Below are positions 7,567 to 13,183 of a stretch of 13,183 nucleotides of DNA, one piece after another. Position 1 is the stretch's first letter; each line of letters begins with the position of its first letter. A model generated the notes under the pieces. The model saw nothing but the letters and a program-made list of their open reading frames with translations, was not told the DNA's origin and ran no database searches. The stretch lies in NCBI GenBank assembly GCA_025353435.1, contig JANXQR010000791.1, forward strand, positions 1 to 13,183. Reading direction: 5' to 3'. The stretch comes from Acidobacteriota bacterium. Its GTDB lineage: Bacteria > Acidobacteriota > Terriglobia > Terriglobales > Acidobacteriaceae. A program made the translations under genes and the position numbers.

Positions 7567-7584
7567 AATGGCGCGAATGGCGCC
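7567..7584. promoter_or_regulatory. Tandem 9-base repeat with internal palindrome upstream of the aldehyde dehydrogenase
   Basis: AATGGCGCG (7567-7575) is followed directly by AATGGCGCC (7576-7584), and the two create the inverted repeat GGCGC-gaatg-GCGCC at 7570-7584. It lies 13-30 bases ahead of the ATG at 7554, in the 5' untranslated region or promoter. It could be an operator or a small hairpin near the ribosome binding site. Confidence 0.35.
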
Positions 7585-7748
7585 TTTACGTTCCGGAAAT
7601 TGGGAAGTACCAGGTGGAAATCCGGGGGTCTGGGAGCATCGGATTTACACGGAGGAACACTAGCACCGGGAGCTGTGGATTGGCCAGAGGGCGAAGGAGA
7701 CCGACCTTGACTGCTGATCCGGGACATGCCGGGAAACCACATTTCGAA

Positions 7749-7760
7749 TAGACTCGACGT
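7749..7760 (+). promoter_or_regulatory. -10-like box TAGACT directly ahead of holB (leaderless start)
   Basis: TAGACT (7749-7754) ends six bases before the GTG start at 7761. The TAG within it is an in-frame stop, so translation cannot begin further upstream, and there is no Shine-Dalgarno in the remaining bases. This fixes the start and points to a leaderless mRNA. A -35 at normal spacing is not evident; TTGACT at 7707 is too far away. Confidence 0.55.
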
Positions 7761-8861
7761 GTGAGCTTCCGCGAGTTCCTGGGAAATTCGGCGACGGTGA
7801 GCCGGCTGCGCGAGAGTGTGCGCAGCGGCCATTTTCCGCAGGCAATGATCCTGGCCGGCCCGAAGGGGGCAGGGAAGTACACCCTGGCGCTGATGATGGC
7901 GCAGGCGGTGAACTGCCTGAATCCCACGGAAACGGACGGGCTGCCGGATTTCTGCGGACGATGCGAAAACTGCCTGCGCATCGCGGAGTCGAAGAACCTG
8001 GAAGAGCGGGTGGCGGAAGCGGTTGCCACGCGTGAGGACATGCGCGACGCCGACAAGAAAGATACGCGGATCCTGATCCAGACCCACCCCGACGTGGTGG
8101 TGATTCCGCCGGATCCACCCCAACTGATGATCAAGATGGGGCAAGTGCGGCAGGTCATTCACAACGCGTACTACCGGCCGCCCACCCAGGCGCGGCGCGC
8201 GTTTTCTATCTTTACTACCTCGGCGTTCATGAAGGAAGCGGCCAATAGCCTGCTGAAAGTCCTGGAGGAGCCACCGGAAGGCACTTCGCTGATCCTTTTG
8301 GCGGAAAATCCGCAGGAACTGCTGCCAACCATCCGTTCCCGAGCGGTGTTGCATCGACTTGGGGCGCTGCCGGCCGAGGAAATCGAGACCCTGCTGGCAA
8401 CTCGGCGGCCCGAGCTGAAGGCAAACGACCGGAAATTGGTTGCGCGGCTTGCTGAAGGGGCCATCGGAAGGGCATTGACGCTCGATCTAGCGGTTTACCT
8501 GGTTGGCCGGCAGGACGCGCTGATCATCCTGCACACCGCATTGCGGGATCCTGACTACTCGACTCTTTTCCGGGCGACGGAGACCTATCGCGCTGGTGCC
8601 GACGGGCAGGAGAAAACCGTTATTCTGCTGCGAGCCCTGGGCAGCCTGGTGGAGGACTTGTTGCTGGTGGTGGCGGGAACGCCGCACCTGGCGCGCAATG
8701 TGGATTTGGCCGGCGAGCTCGACAAGCTTGGGCAAGGGCTCTCGGTGGACTGGATCGACGGTGCGGCGCGGGCGCTGTCGCAGGTGGAGTCGGGGATGCG
8801 GCGGAATCTGCTGCGTTCCTTGTCGTTGGACGCTATGGCGGTAAGCCTGGAAGGGCGATAA
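7761..8861 (+). CDS. holB: DNA polymerase III subunit delta-prime
   Basis: Delta-prime is the rigid stator of the clamp loader that, with delta and DnaX, opens the beta clamp at primer termini. The 366-residue product has the AAA+ clamp-loader layout: HFPQAMILAGPKGAGKYT with Walker A at 33-41, a four-cysteine zinc module (Cys52, Cys65, Cys68, Cys71), AANSLLKVLEEPPEGTSLILLAENPQELLPTIRSR at about 160-194 (sensor-1 region), and a helical C-terminal collar. The Walker B region (FSIFTTSAF) lacks the DD pair, and the usual Ser-Arg-Cys finger motif reads Ser-Arg-Ala (193-195); delta-prime need not hydrolyse ATP, so some loss is expected. About 25 charged residues (76-101) between the zinc module and VVVIPP look like an insertion. 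The start is GTG, forced by an in-frame TAG 12 bases upstream. DnaX is the main alternative, but the length and missing Walker B favour delta-prime. Confidence 0.88.
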   Translation: MSFREFLGNSATVSRLRESVRSGHFPQAMILAGPKGAGKYTLALMMAQAVNCLNPTETDGLPDFCGRCENCLRIAESKNLEERVAEAVATREDMRDADKKDTRILIQTHPDVVVIPPDPPQLMIKMGQVRQVIHNAYYRPPTQARRAFSIFTTSAFMKEAANSLLKVLEEPPEGTSLILLAENPQELLPTIRSRAVLHRLGALPAEEIETLLATRRPELKANDRKLVARLAEGAIGRALTLDLAVYLVGRQDALIILHTALRDPDYSTLFRATETYRAGADGQEKTVILLRALGSLVEDLLLVVAGTPHLARNVDLAGELDKLGQGLSVDWIDGAARALSQVESGMRRNLLRSLSLDAMAVSLEGR

Positions 8862-9267
8862 CGCGCTTTCTGTCGGTCGGGGAACCAAATTTTCCGATTG
8901 CGATCTCATCAACGCGGTTCAGTCAATTTGTGAACCCGGTCGCTGGATTGGGTCCGGATTCTACAGCCGTAAAAACGAGAACCGTTCTACAATAGAGCAA
9001 CTTCCCACAGCTTGGCCGCATCTTTAGAACGAGTACAAGCATATCGATCGACTGTCCAGGCGCGGGAAGATAGTGCATCCCTTGAGGGCGGTATTCCGTC
9101 CTATTTTGTTATGACCCCAGGTCCCGCCACCCTGATTTCAGATTTATGTTCCCTAGCTCACTTGTAGTCCGAAGCATTCGAAGGTTTTCGATTCCCGGAG
9201 CGACCTTTGTGAGCGAAGTAGCCGACGTTGAGACGTTAGACGCAGGAACTCGAAGGAAGAAGGCAAT
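8862..9267 (+). promoter_or_regulatory. 406-base intergenic region: probable hfq promoter and long 5' leader
   Basis: This stretch between holB and hfq has no recognisable gene and is less GC-rich than its neighbours. TACAAT at 8988-8993 is the best -10 candidate; no good -35 lies 16-18 bases upstream. If used, the hfq leader would be about 270 bases. The leader holds a small hairpin (TCGAA-GGTT-TTCGA within 9178-9192), a repeated GACGTT (9224-9229 and 9232-9237 with one base between copies in register), and an open frame of 41 codons from ATG 9146 whose TGA overlaps the hfq ATG. No known riboswitch or small RNA is recognised. Confidence 0.4.
8877..8897 (+). terminator. Weak hairpin after holB
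   Basis: TCGGGGAA (8877-8884) pairs with TTTTCCGA (8890-8897) around CCAAA, with two G-T pairs. It lies 16 bases after the holB stop. No T-run follows, so it is a poor terminator candidate; the T-rich side of the stem may mislead. Confidence 0.25.
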
Positions 9268-9618
9268 ATGAGCGGACAAGTTTTAATACCTACAATTGCG
9301 GAATCTGAAGTTGCATTGACTCCAGTCCGGCGTGCTCCGCGCAAGTCCAAGTTTGGCGTCCAGTCGGTCCCGTTCCGTGCGCCGGCTTTGTACTCCGGCG
9401 AGGACGAATTGGCGCATAGGCAGGCAGAGCTGTTTTATCTCCAGAAGCAGATTCAATCGCAAACGCCGATGGTTATCGTGCTGGAAGATGGCGAACAGGT
9501 GGAAGGCTGCATCGAGTGGTACGACCGCCACACGTTGAAGGTGCGCGGACGCTCGCGGATGCTGGTATTCAAGTCGGCCATTAAATACATGTACAAGCAA
9601 GGAGAGAAGGGCGCTTAG
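9268..9618 (+). CDS. hfq: Divergent RNA chaperone Hfq with N-terminal extension
   Basis: Hfq is a hexameric Sm-fold protein that binds small RNAs and mRNAs and aids their pairing. Residues 52-110 align without gaps to the Hfq core: FYLQKQIQSQT helix, Sm1 MVIVLEDGEQVEGCIEWYDRHTLKV with the conserved Gly and Asp86, and Sm2 LVFKSAIKYMYK. The Sm2 hallmark YKH is FKS here (101-103). E. coli distal-face residues Tyr25, Ile30 and Lys31 correspond to Val, Glu and Gln, and the rim arginines 16, 17 and 19 to Ile, Gln and Gln. The first 50 residues are an extension with a basic patch (RRAPRKSKFG, 21-30) and no known domain; total length is 116 against about 70-100 usual. The ATG has AAGAAGG just upstream. 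It stands alone behind a long leader. A non-Hfq Sm-like protein is the alternative. Confidence 0.8.
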   Translation: MSGQVLIPTIAESEVALTPVRRAPRKSKFGVQSVPFRAPALYSGEDELAHRQAELFYLQKQIQSQTPMVIVLEDGEQVEGCIEWYDRHTLKVRGRSRMLVFKSAIKYMYKQGEKGA

Positions 9619-9672
9619 GGGCAAACTCCCGGATCGATAATTTCTAGCGCGTGATTTCTAAGGTGCTTCGGG

Positions 9673-10740
9673 TCAACGGGTCCAGGAGGCTTTATTGAGG
9701 CGGTCGCGGATGGCCGCTCCGATCCCTTCGGCGGGTGGAACCGGGCAGATAATCACGTCACATCCTTCGTCATCCAGCTTGCGCAGGCCTGAGTAGAGCG
9801 CGTGTGCGAGCTCTTCTGGAGCGGCCCAGTGGCCCCAGGGGAAGACGATTGCCCCTTTTGGGGCTGCATTGGCCATTTCCGTGGGAAGCATGATGCCCAC
9901 CCTGTTCGAAGGGTGCTGTGAGAACGCGGCGGACAGGCGATGGGGCAGATCAGCCAGAGGCGCCTTAATCAAGACAAGGTGTGCTTTTGGCGCGTAGTGG
10001 CGAATGCCAACTCCTGGTGAAGGAAGAGAATCCATGGGCGCTGCAGGTGGCTGATTTGACGCCTTGAAAAGCTCGACTTCGCCGGCGATTGCGCGGATCT
10101 GGTCGGCGGTGATGGCGCCGGGGCGGTAAATCACCATGGGCGCCTGGTTCGGGTCGAGAACGGTGGATTCGACGCCGTGGAGGGCCGGGCCGGCATCGAG
10201 GAGGGCATCGATGCGGCCGTCGAGATCCTGAAGGACATGGTCGGCGGTGGTCGGGCTGGTGTGGCTGAAGAGATTGGCGCTGGGTGCGGCTATCGGGACT
10301 CCCGCTTGATGGATCAGGTCGTATGCGACCGGATGGGCGGGCACGCGGATGCCGACGAGCGGGCGACCGGCGGTCACGGCATCGGGCACGGCGGCGGTGC
10401 GGGGCAGCAGTAGCGTGAGCGGGCCTGGCCAAAAGGCCGCGATGAGCTTGCGGGCGGATTCTGGAATGCCGGTGACGAGTTGCTGGAGCATCGGGTTATT
10501 TGCGGTGGGCGGCCCGGCAATGTGCACGATGACCGGGTCCCAGGCTGGCCGCTGCTTGGCTGCGAATATGCGGCCGACGGCAGCGGGATCGAGGGCGTTT
10601 GCGCCCAGACCATAGACCGTTTCCGTGGGAAATGCCAATAGGCCGCCGCTGCGCAGAATCTCAGCGGCGCAGGCGATGGCCTTGCGGGATGCCGGATCGT
10701 GAGGCGCGTTCGAGTTGACGGTCAGGCGTAGAGTTTCCAC
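9673..10740 (-). CDS. tsaC: L-threonylcarbamoyladenylate synthase, Sua5 type
   Basis: The enzyme condenses threonine, bicarbonate and ATP to threonylcarbamoyl-AMP, which TsaBDE-type partners transfer to tRNAs reading ANN codons (t6A37). The 355-residue length is the long Sua5 form rather than the roughly 190-residue TsaC. Residues 20-215 are the YrdC domain: LLAFPTETVYGLGANAL, the nucleotide/threonine site KQRPAWDPVIVHIA, WPGPLTLLL, GIRVPAHPVAYDL, PIAAPSANLFSHTSPT, and GVESTVLD. Residues 242-252 (PGVGIRHYAPK) are the Sua5 linker that closes over the active site, and the Rossmann-like Sua5 domain ends with CDVIICPVPPAEGIGAAIRDRL. The GTG start is fixed by an in-frame TGA immediately before it. 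No ribosome binding site is present. It is convergent with hfq (54 bases between stops, no clear terminator) and divergent from the CYTH gene. Confidence 0.95.
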   Translation of the reverse strand: METLRLTVNSNAPHDPASRKAIACAAEILRSGGLLAFPTETVYGLGANALDPAAVGRIFAAKQRPAWDPVIVHIAGPPTANNPMLQQLVTGIPESARKLIAAFWPGPLTLLLPRTAAVPDAVTAGRPLVGIRVPAHPVAYDLIHQAGVPIAAPSANLFSHTSPTTADHVLQDLDGRIDALLDAGPALHGVESTVLDPNQAPMVIYRPGAITADQIRAIAGEVELFKASNQPPAAPMDSLPSPGVGIRHYAPKAHLVLIKAPLADLPHRLSAAFSQHPSNRVGIMLPTEMANAAPKGAIVFPWGHWAAPEELAHALYSGLRKLDDEGCDVIICPVPPAEGIGAAIRDRLNKASWTR

Positions 10741-10747
10741 TCATGCC

Positions 10748-10753
10748 ATTGTC
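10748..10753 (-). promoter_or_regulatory. -10-like box GACAAT seven bases before the sua5 start
   Basis: Reading on the minus strand, GACAAT (10753 to 10748) is followed by seven bases and the GTG at 10740. The codon just before GTG is an in-frame TGA, and there is no Shine-Dalgarno, so a leaderless transcript is plausible. The first base of the hexamer departs from the TATAAT consensus. Confidence 0.35.
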
Positions 10754-10831
10754 GCCTGCCGAAGCGGAGCGAGCTGCGGGTAAAGGCAACTGCAAACGCC
10801 CTTGGAATCGCGGAAATGGAAAGTGCGAGCC

Positions 10832-10845
10832 TATACTCTCAAGTT
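10832..10845 (+). promoter_or_regulatory. -10 box TATACT/TACTCT directly ahead of the CYTH gene (leaderless start)
   Basis: TATACTCT (10832-10839) holds two overlapping -10-like hexamers; TACTCT (10834-10839) ends six bases before the ATG at 10846, the same hexamer and spacing as at purU. There is no ribosome binding site near this ATG. No -35 is clear (TTGGAA at 10802 is 24 bases from TATACT). Confidence 0.55.
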
Positions 10846-11433
10846 ATGGCGAGCGTGGAAACCGAAATCAAATTCAGTGTGGTCGACGTTACGGCACTTG
10901 CCGACCGATTACGGGCTGCAGGATTTCACCTCGATACGCCGCGGACATTTGAGAGCAATGTGCTCTACGACACGCCGGATCGGCAGATGCGGGCGCGAAC
11001 GGAGATTCTGCGTATTCGCGAATATGGCAGCAAGTGGACCCTGACCCACAAGAGGCTGCCCGACGCCGGGCCTGGCGAGGACCGGCACAAGCACCGGGTT
11101 GAAACCGAGACCGTTATCGCGGATGGCAGCGCTCTGGCCGAAGTGTTCAGGTCGATTGGACTGGTCCCTGCATTTCGCTATGAAAAGTGGCGCAGCGAGT
11201 GGAGCGATAGCGAAGGCCATTGCGTGGTAGATGAGACGCCGATCGGGACCTTTGCCGAGTTGGAGGGCGCGCCCGACTGGATTGACCGTTCCGCCGCGCG
11301 GCTGGGTGTTGCTCACTCCGACTACATGACGTTGAGCTACGGGCGGCTCTTCGAGCAATGGCGGATCGAGCACGGCTCCGACGCGGAGAATCTCACTTTT
11401 GAAGCAGTGGAGGCCGGCGGGGCGAAAAAATAG
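10846..11433 (+). CDS. CYTH-domain protein (CyaB/ThTPase superfamily)
   Basis: CYTH proteins form a beta-tunnel that binds triphosphate-containing ligands with metal; members include class IV adenylate cyclases, thiamine triphosphatases and inorganic tripolyphosphatases. The product has 195 residues. The defining EXEXK motif is at 5-9 (ETEIK), followed by NVLYDTPDRQMRARTEILRIREYGSKWTLTHK with alternating basic and acidic tunnel residues, HRVETET, FRYEKWRSEW, and GTFAELEGAPDW near the end, which matches the family's conserved G.F.EIEG strand. The length and YDT element fit the CyaB-like branch, but sequence alone does not say whether it makes cAMP or hydrolyses triphosphate. An in-frame ATG at 10816 exists; 10846 is preferred because the -10-like box lies between them and the protein then begins at the EXEXK strand. 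It ends ahead of a bidirectional terminator. Confidence 0.88.
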   Translation: MASVETEIKFSVVDVTALADRLRAAGFHLDTPRTFESNVLYDTPDRQMRARTEILRIREYGSKWTLTHKRLPDAGPGEDRHKHRVETETVIADGSALAEVFRSIGLVPAFRYEKWRSEWSDSEGHCVVDETPIGTFAELEGAPDWIDRSAARLGVAHSDYMTLSYGRLFEQWRIEHGSDAENLTFEAVEAGGAKK

Positions 11434-11461
11434 GTCAGGCTAGTTGAGGACAAACAGAAAA

Positions 11462-11483
11462 GCGGGCCAAAGCCCGCCTTTCT
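11462..11483. terminator. Bidirectional terminator between the CYTH gene and secA
   Basis: GCGGGC (11462-11467) pairs with GCCCGC (11472-11477) around CAAA. On the plus strand it is followed by CTTTCT, and on the minus strand by TTTTCTGTTT. It lies 28 bases after the CYTH stop and 18 bases beyond the secA stop, so it can serve both convergent genes. Confidence 0.85.
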
Positions 11484-11501
11484 CGCAGACAATGCAGAGA
11501 G

Positions 11502-13183
11502 TTATCCCTCAACTCCATGGCACTTTTTGTACTTCTTGCCTGATCCGCAGGGGCAGGGATCGTTGCGGCCTACTTTTTCGCCCATCCGTCGCTGGTTGGG
11601 TTGGCTGGCAGCTGAACCTCCGGCCATACTGGCGGCGGCGAGTTCGCGCTGCTTCTTGCGGGCGAACTCCTTTTCGAGCGCGTCGATGGTGGTGGAAGGC
11701 TGGCGAGTGGGAACGCTGATCTCGCGCGGAGCCCCTTCAAGCCTGGGTGCATGGGCACCGTTAGCGTCGGCCCGAAGCGCTGCGCTTGCCACTGGAGGCG
11801 CAGGCGGAACGGGACGGCGGGGTTCAGGTGCCGCGTTCACAGGTTGGCCGTCGGGCCCGATGATCTGCATCCGGAACAGGAAGCGCACCGTGTCTTCCTG
11901 GAACTTGAGCATCATGGCTTCGAACATGTCGAAGGACTCACGTTTGTAGGCAACCAAAGGGTCTTGCTGGGCGTAGCCGCGCAGGCCGATGCCTTCCTTC
12001 AGGTGGTCCATTGCGAGCAGGTGGTCTTTCCACAGCCCGTCAATCACGCTGAGCATGACCATGCGTTCGTGGTAGCGCATGGTATCTGCTCCAAGAATCT
12101 TCTCCTTGGCCTGGTACTCATTCTTTAACTGCTCGAAGACTGCGTCGCCCAGTTCGTGCCGTGCGAGTTCGACAGGCTTGATGCCGGAGGCGGTGAGGTC
12201 AATTCCAAACTGGCCTACAAGTCGTTCCTGCAGACCCTTGATGTTCCATTGATCAGGGTGCTTCTTCTCAGGGCAAAACTCGTCGAGGGTTGAAGAGAGA
12301 ATGCCGCCGACATAATCCTCGAGGATGAGATCGCGCTGTTCAACGCCTTCGAGAAGCTGGCGGCGTAGACCGTACACAGCCTCGCGCTGCTTGTTCATTA
12401 CGTCGTCATATTCGAGCAGGTGTTTGCGGGACTCGAAGTTTTGCGATTCGACGGCCTTCTGCGCGGCCTCGATGCGGTTCGAGATCATGCGCGATTCAAT
12501 CGGCACGCCTTCTTCCATGCCCAGGCGCTCCAGCAGCGTCGAAACCCACTGCTTGGCGAAGATGCGCATGAGATCGTCTTCGAGGGAAAGGTAGAAACGC
12601 GATGCGCCGGGGTCACCCTGACGGCCGGCTCGACCGCGGAGCTGGTTATCAATCCGGCGGGACTCGTGGCGCTCAGTGCCGAGGATGAAGAGGCCCCCAG
12701 CCCCGATGACCGCTTCGTGGTCCTTTTGCGCTTCGGCGGCGTGGACCTCGTTGACCTCAATCCAATCGGGATCGGAGACTTCAAACTCCTGGCCCTGGTA
12801 GTAGAAACGCTGGAAGCGGGCCGGTGCCATGGGGCTGATGGCGCCTTCGGCGACACTGATGGCGCGTGCGTGGCCCTTCTTCACCAGTTCCTGGCGAGTC
12901 ATGAATTCCGGATTGCCGCCGAGCAGAATATCGGTTCCGCGGCCCGCCATGTTGGTGGCGATGGTGACCGTGCCGAGACGGCCTGCCTGGGCGACGATTT
13001 CGGCCTCGCGCTCATGGAACTTGGCGTTGAGCACCACATGGCGGATGCCCTTGCGCTGCAGGATGCCGGACAGCCGCTCGGATTTTTCAATCGAGGTAGT
13101 GCCGACCAGTACCGGCTGGCCCGTCTCGTGAAGTGCGGCGATATCATCTGCGGCTGCCTTGTACTTTTCCTTCTCGGTGCGAT
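11502..13183 (-). CDS. secA: Preprotein translocase ATPase SecA, C-terminal part (5' end outside window)
   Basis: SecA is the ATPase that drives secretory proteins through SecYEG. The frame is open from the window end to TAA at 11502-11504, giving the last 559 residues; the first ATPase domain and cross-linking domain lie beyond the window. In order: VLVGTTSIEKSERLS and HERE of the second helicase lobe, TNMAGRGTDILLGG (motif V), RRIDNQLRGRAGRQGDPGAS (motif VI with arginine fingers), SLEDDLMRIF, the helical scaffold (NFESRKHLLEYDDVMNKQRE and WKDHLLAMDHLKEGIGLRGY), a proline-rich variable linker, and the zinc tail RNDPCPCGSGKKYKKCHG that binds SecB or ribosomes. About 50 residues between GGNPEF and DHEAVIGAGGL carry a variable insertion also known in other SecAs. 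An internal GTG at 13037 is not the true start, as conserved sequence continues upstream of it. Confidence 0.97.
   Translation of the reverse strand, partial: RTEKEKYKAAADDIAALHETGQPVLVGTTSIEKSERLSGILQRKGIRHVVLNAKFHEREAEIVAQAGRLGTVTIATNMAGRGTDILLGGNPEFMTRQELVKKGHARAISVAEGAISPMAPARFQRFYYQGQEFEVSDPDWIEVNEVHAAEAQKDHEAVIGAGGLFILGTERHESRRIDNQLRGRAGRQGDPGASRFYLSLEDDLMRIFAKQWVSTLLERLGMEEGVPIESRMISNRIEAAQKAVESQNFESRKHLLEYDDVMNKQREAVYGLRRQLLEGVEQRDLILEDYVGGILSSTLDEFCPEKKHPDQWNIKGLQERLVGQFGIDLTASGIKPVELARHELGDAVFEQLKNEYQAKEKILGADTMRYHERMVMLSVIDGLWKDHLLAMDHLKEGIGLRGYAQQDPLVAYKRESFDMFEAMMLKFQEDTVRFLFRMQIIGPDGQPVNAAPEPRRPVPPAPPVASAALRADANGAHAPRLEGAPREISVPTRQPSTTIDALEKEFARKKQRELAAASMAGGSAASQPNQRRMGEKVGRNDPCPCGSGKKYKKCHGVEG

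Noticed and set aside
7371..8354. A 327-residue minus-strand frame spanning the dehydrogenase start and holB
   Set aside because: It crosses the divergent promoter region and is antisense to a well-supported holB; its composition is that of a shadow frame.
9619..9672. A terminator between the convergent hfq and sua5 genes
   Set aside because: I could find no stem of useful length with a T-tract in these 54 bases.
1..13183. CRISPR arrays, insertion sequences, prophage genes, tRNA or rRNA, defence islands
   Set aside because: No spaced direct repeats, transposase or integrase motifs, RNA gene hallmarks or defence-type domains are seen; gene content is chromosomal and mostly housekeeping.

Overview
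The window is a GC-rich, gene-dense bacterial chromosome segment. The gene set and protein styles (an Hfq with a long N-terminal extension, a large secreted beta-helix/beta-propeller protein, SD-less starts with -10-like hexamers) fit Acidobacteriota, class Terriglobia. That placement is an inference from general protein character, not from a marker gene. I see no mobile elements, CRISPR arrays, tRNA or rRNA. Both ends cut through genes.

Layout. 1-237: the Fis-type DNA-binding tail of an NtrC-like sigma-54 activator. 391-903: a small protein with a degenerate receiver domain followed by a histidine-kinase H-box that lacks its histidine. A terminator at 951-984 ends this block. 1098-1967: formyltetrahydrofolate deformylase PurU (purine and one-carbon metabolism). 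2084-5122: a secreted protein of about 1012 residues with two pectate-lyase-like beta-helix modules in GH55-like arrangement and a C-terminal SMP-30/NHL-like propeller. 5209-5484: a 91-residue protein of unknown function behind a palindromic promoter region, overlapping tail-to-tail with a MarR-type regulator (5420-5947, minus). A perfect 13-bp hairpin separates that regulator from an ALDH1/2-like aldehyde dehydrogenase (6052-7554, minus), and the regulator may act on this neighbour. 7761-8861: DNA polymerase III delta-prime. 8862-9267: a 406-base non-coding stretch, probably the promoter and leader of hfq. 9268-9618: a divergent Hfq. 9673-10740 (minus): Sua5 threonylcarbamoyl-AMP synthase for tRNA t6A. 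10846-11433: a CYTH-domain protein. A bidirectional terminator at 11462-11483 separates it from the 3' two-thirds of secA (11502-13183, minus), running off the window.

Most genes are housekeeping. The more unusual signals are: (i) five genes whose starts lack a Shine-Dalgarno and carry a -10-like hexamer exactly 6-7 nt upstream of the start codon, indicating leaderless mRNAs; (ii) an Hfq with both RNA-binding faces rewritten; (iii) a pseudo-receiver/pseudo-kinase beside a sigma-54 activator; and (iv) the beta-helix/propeller fusion. I found no clear novel defence or mobile system.
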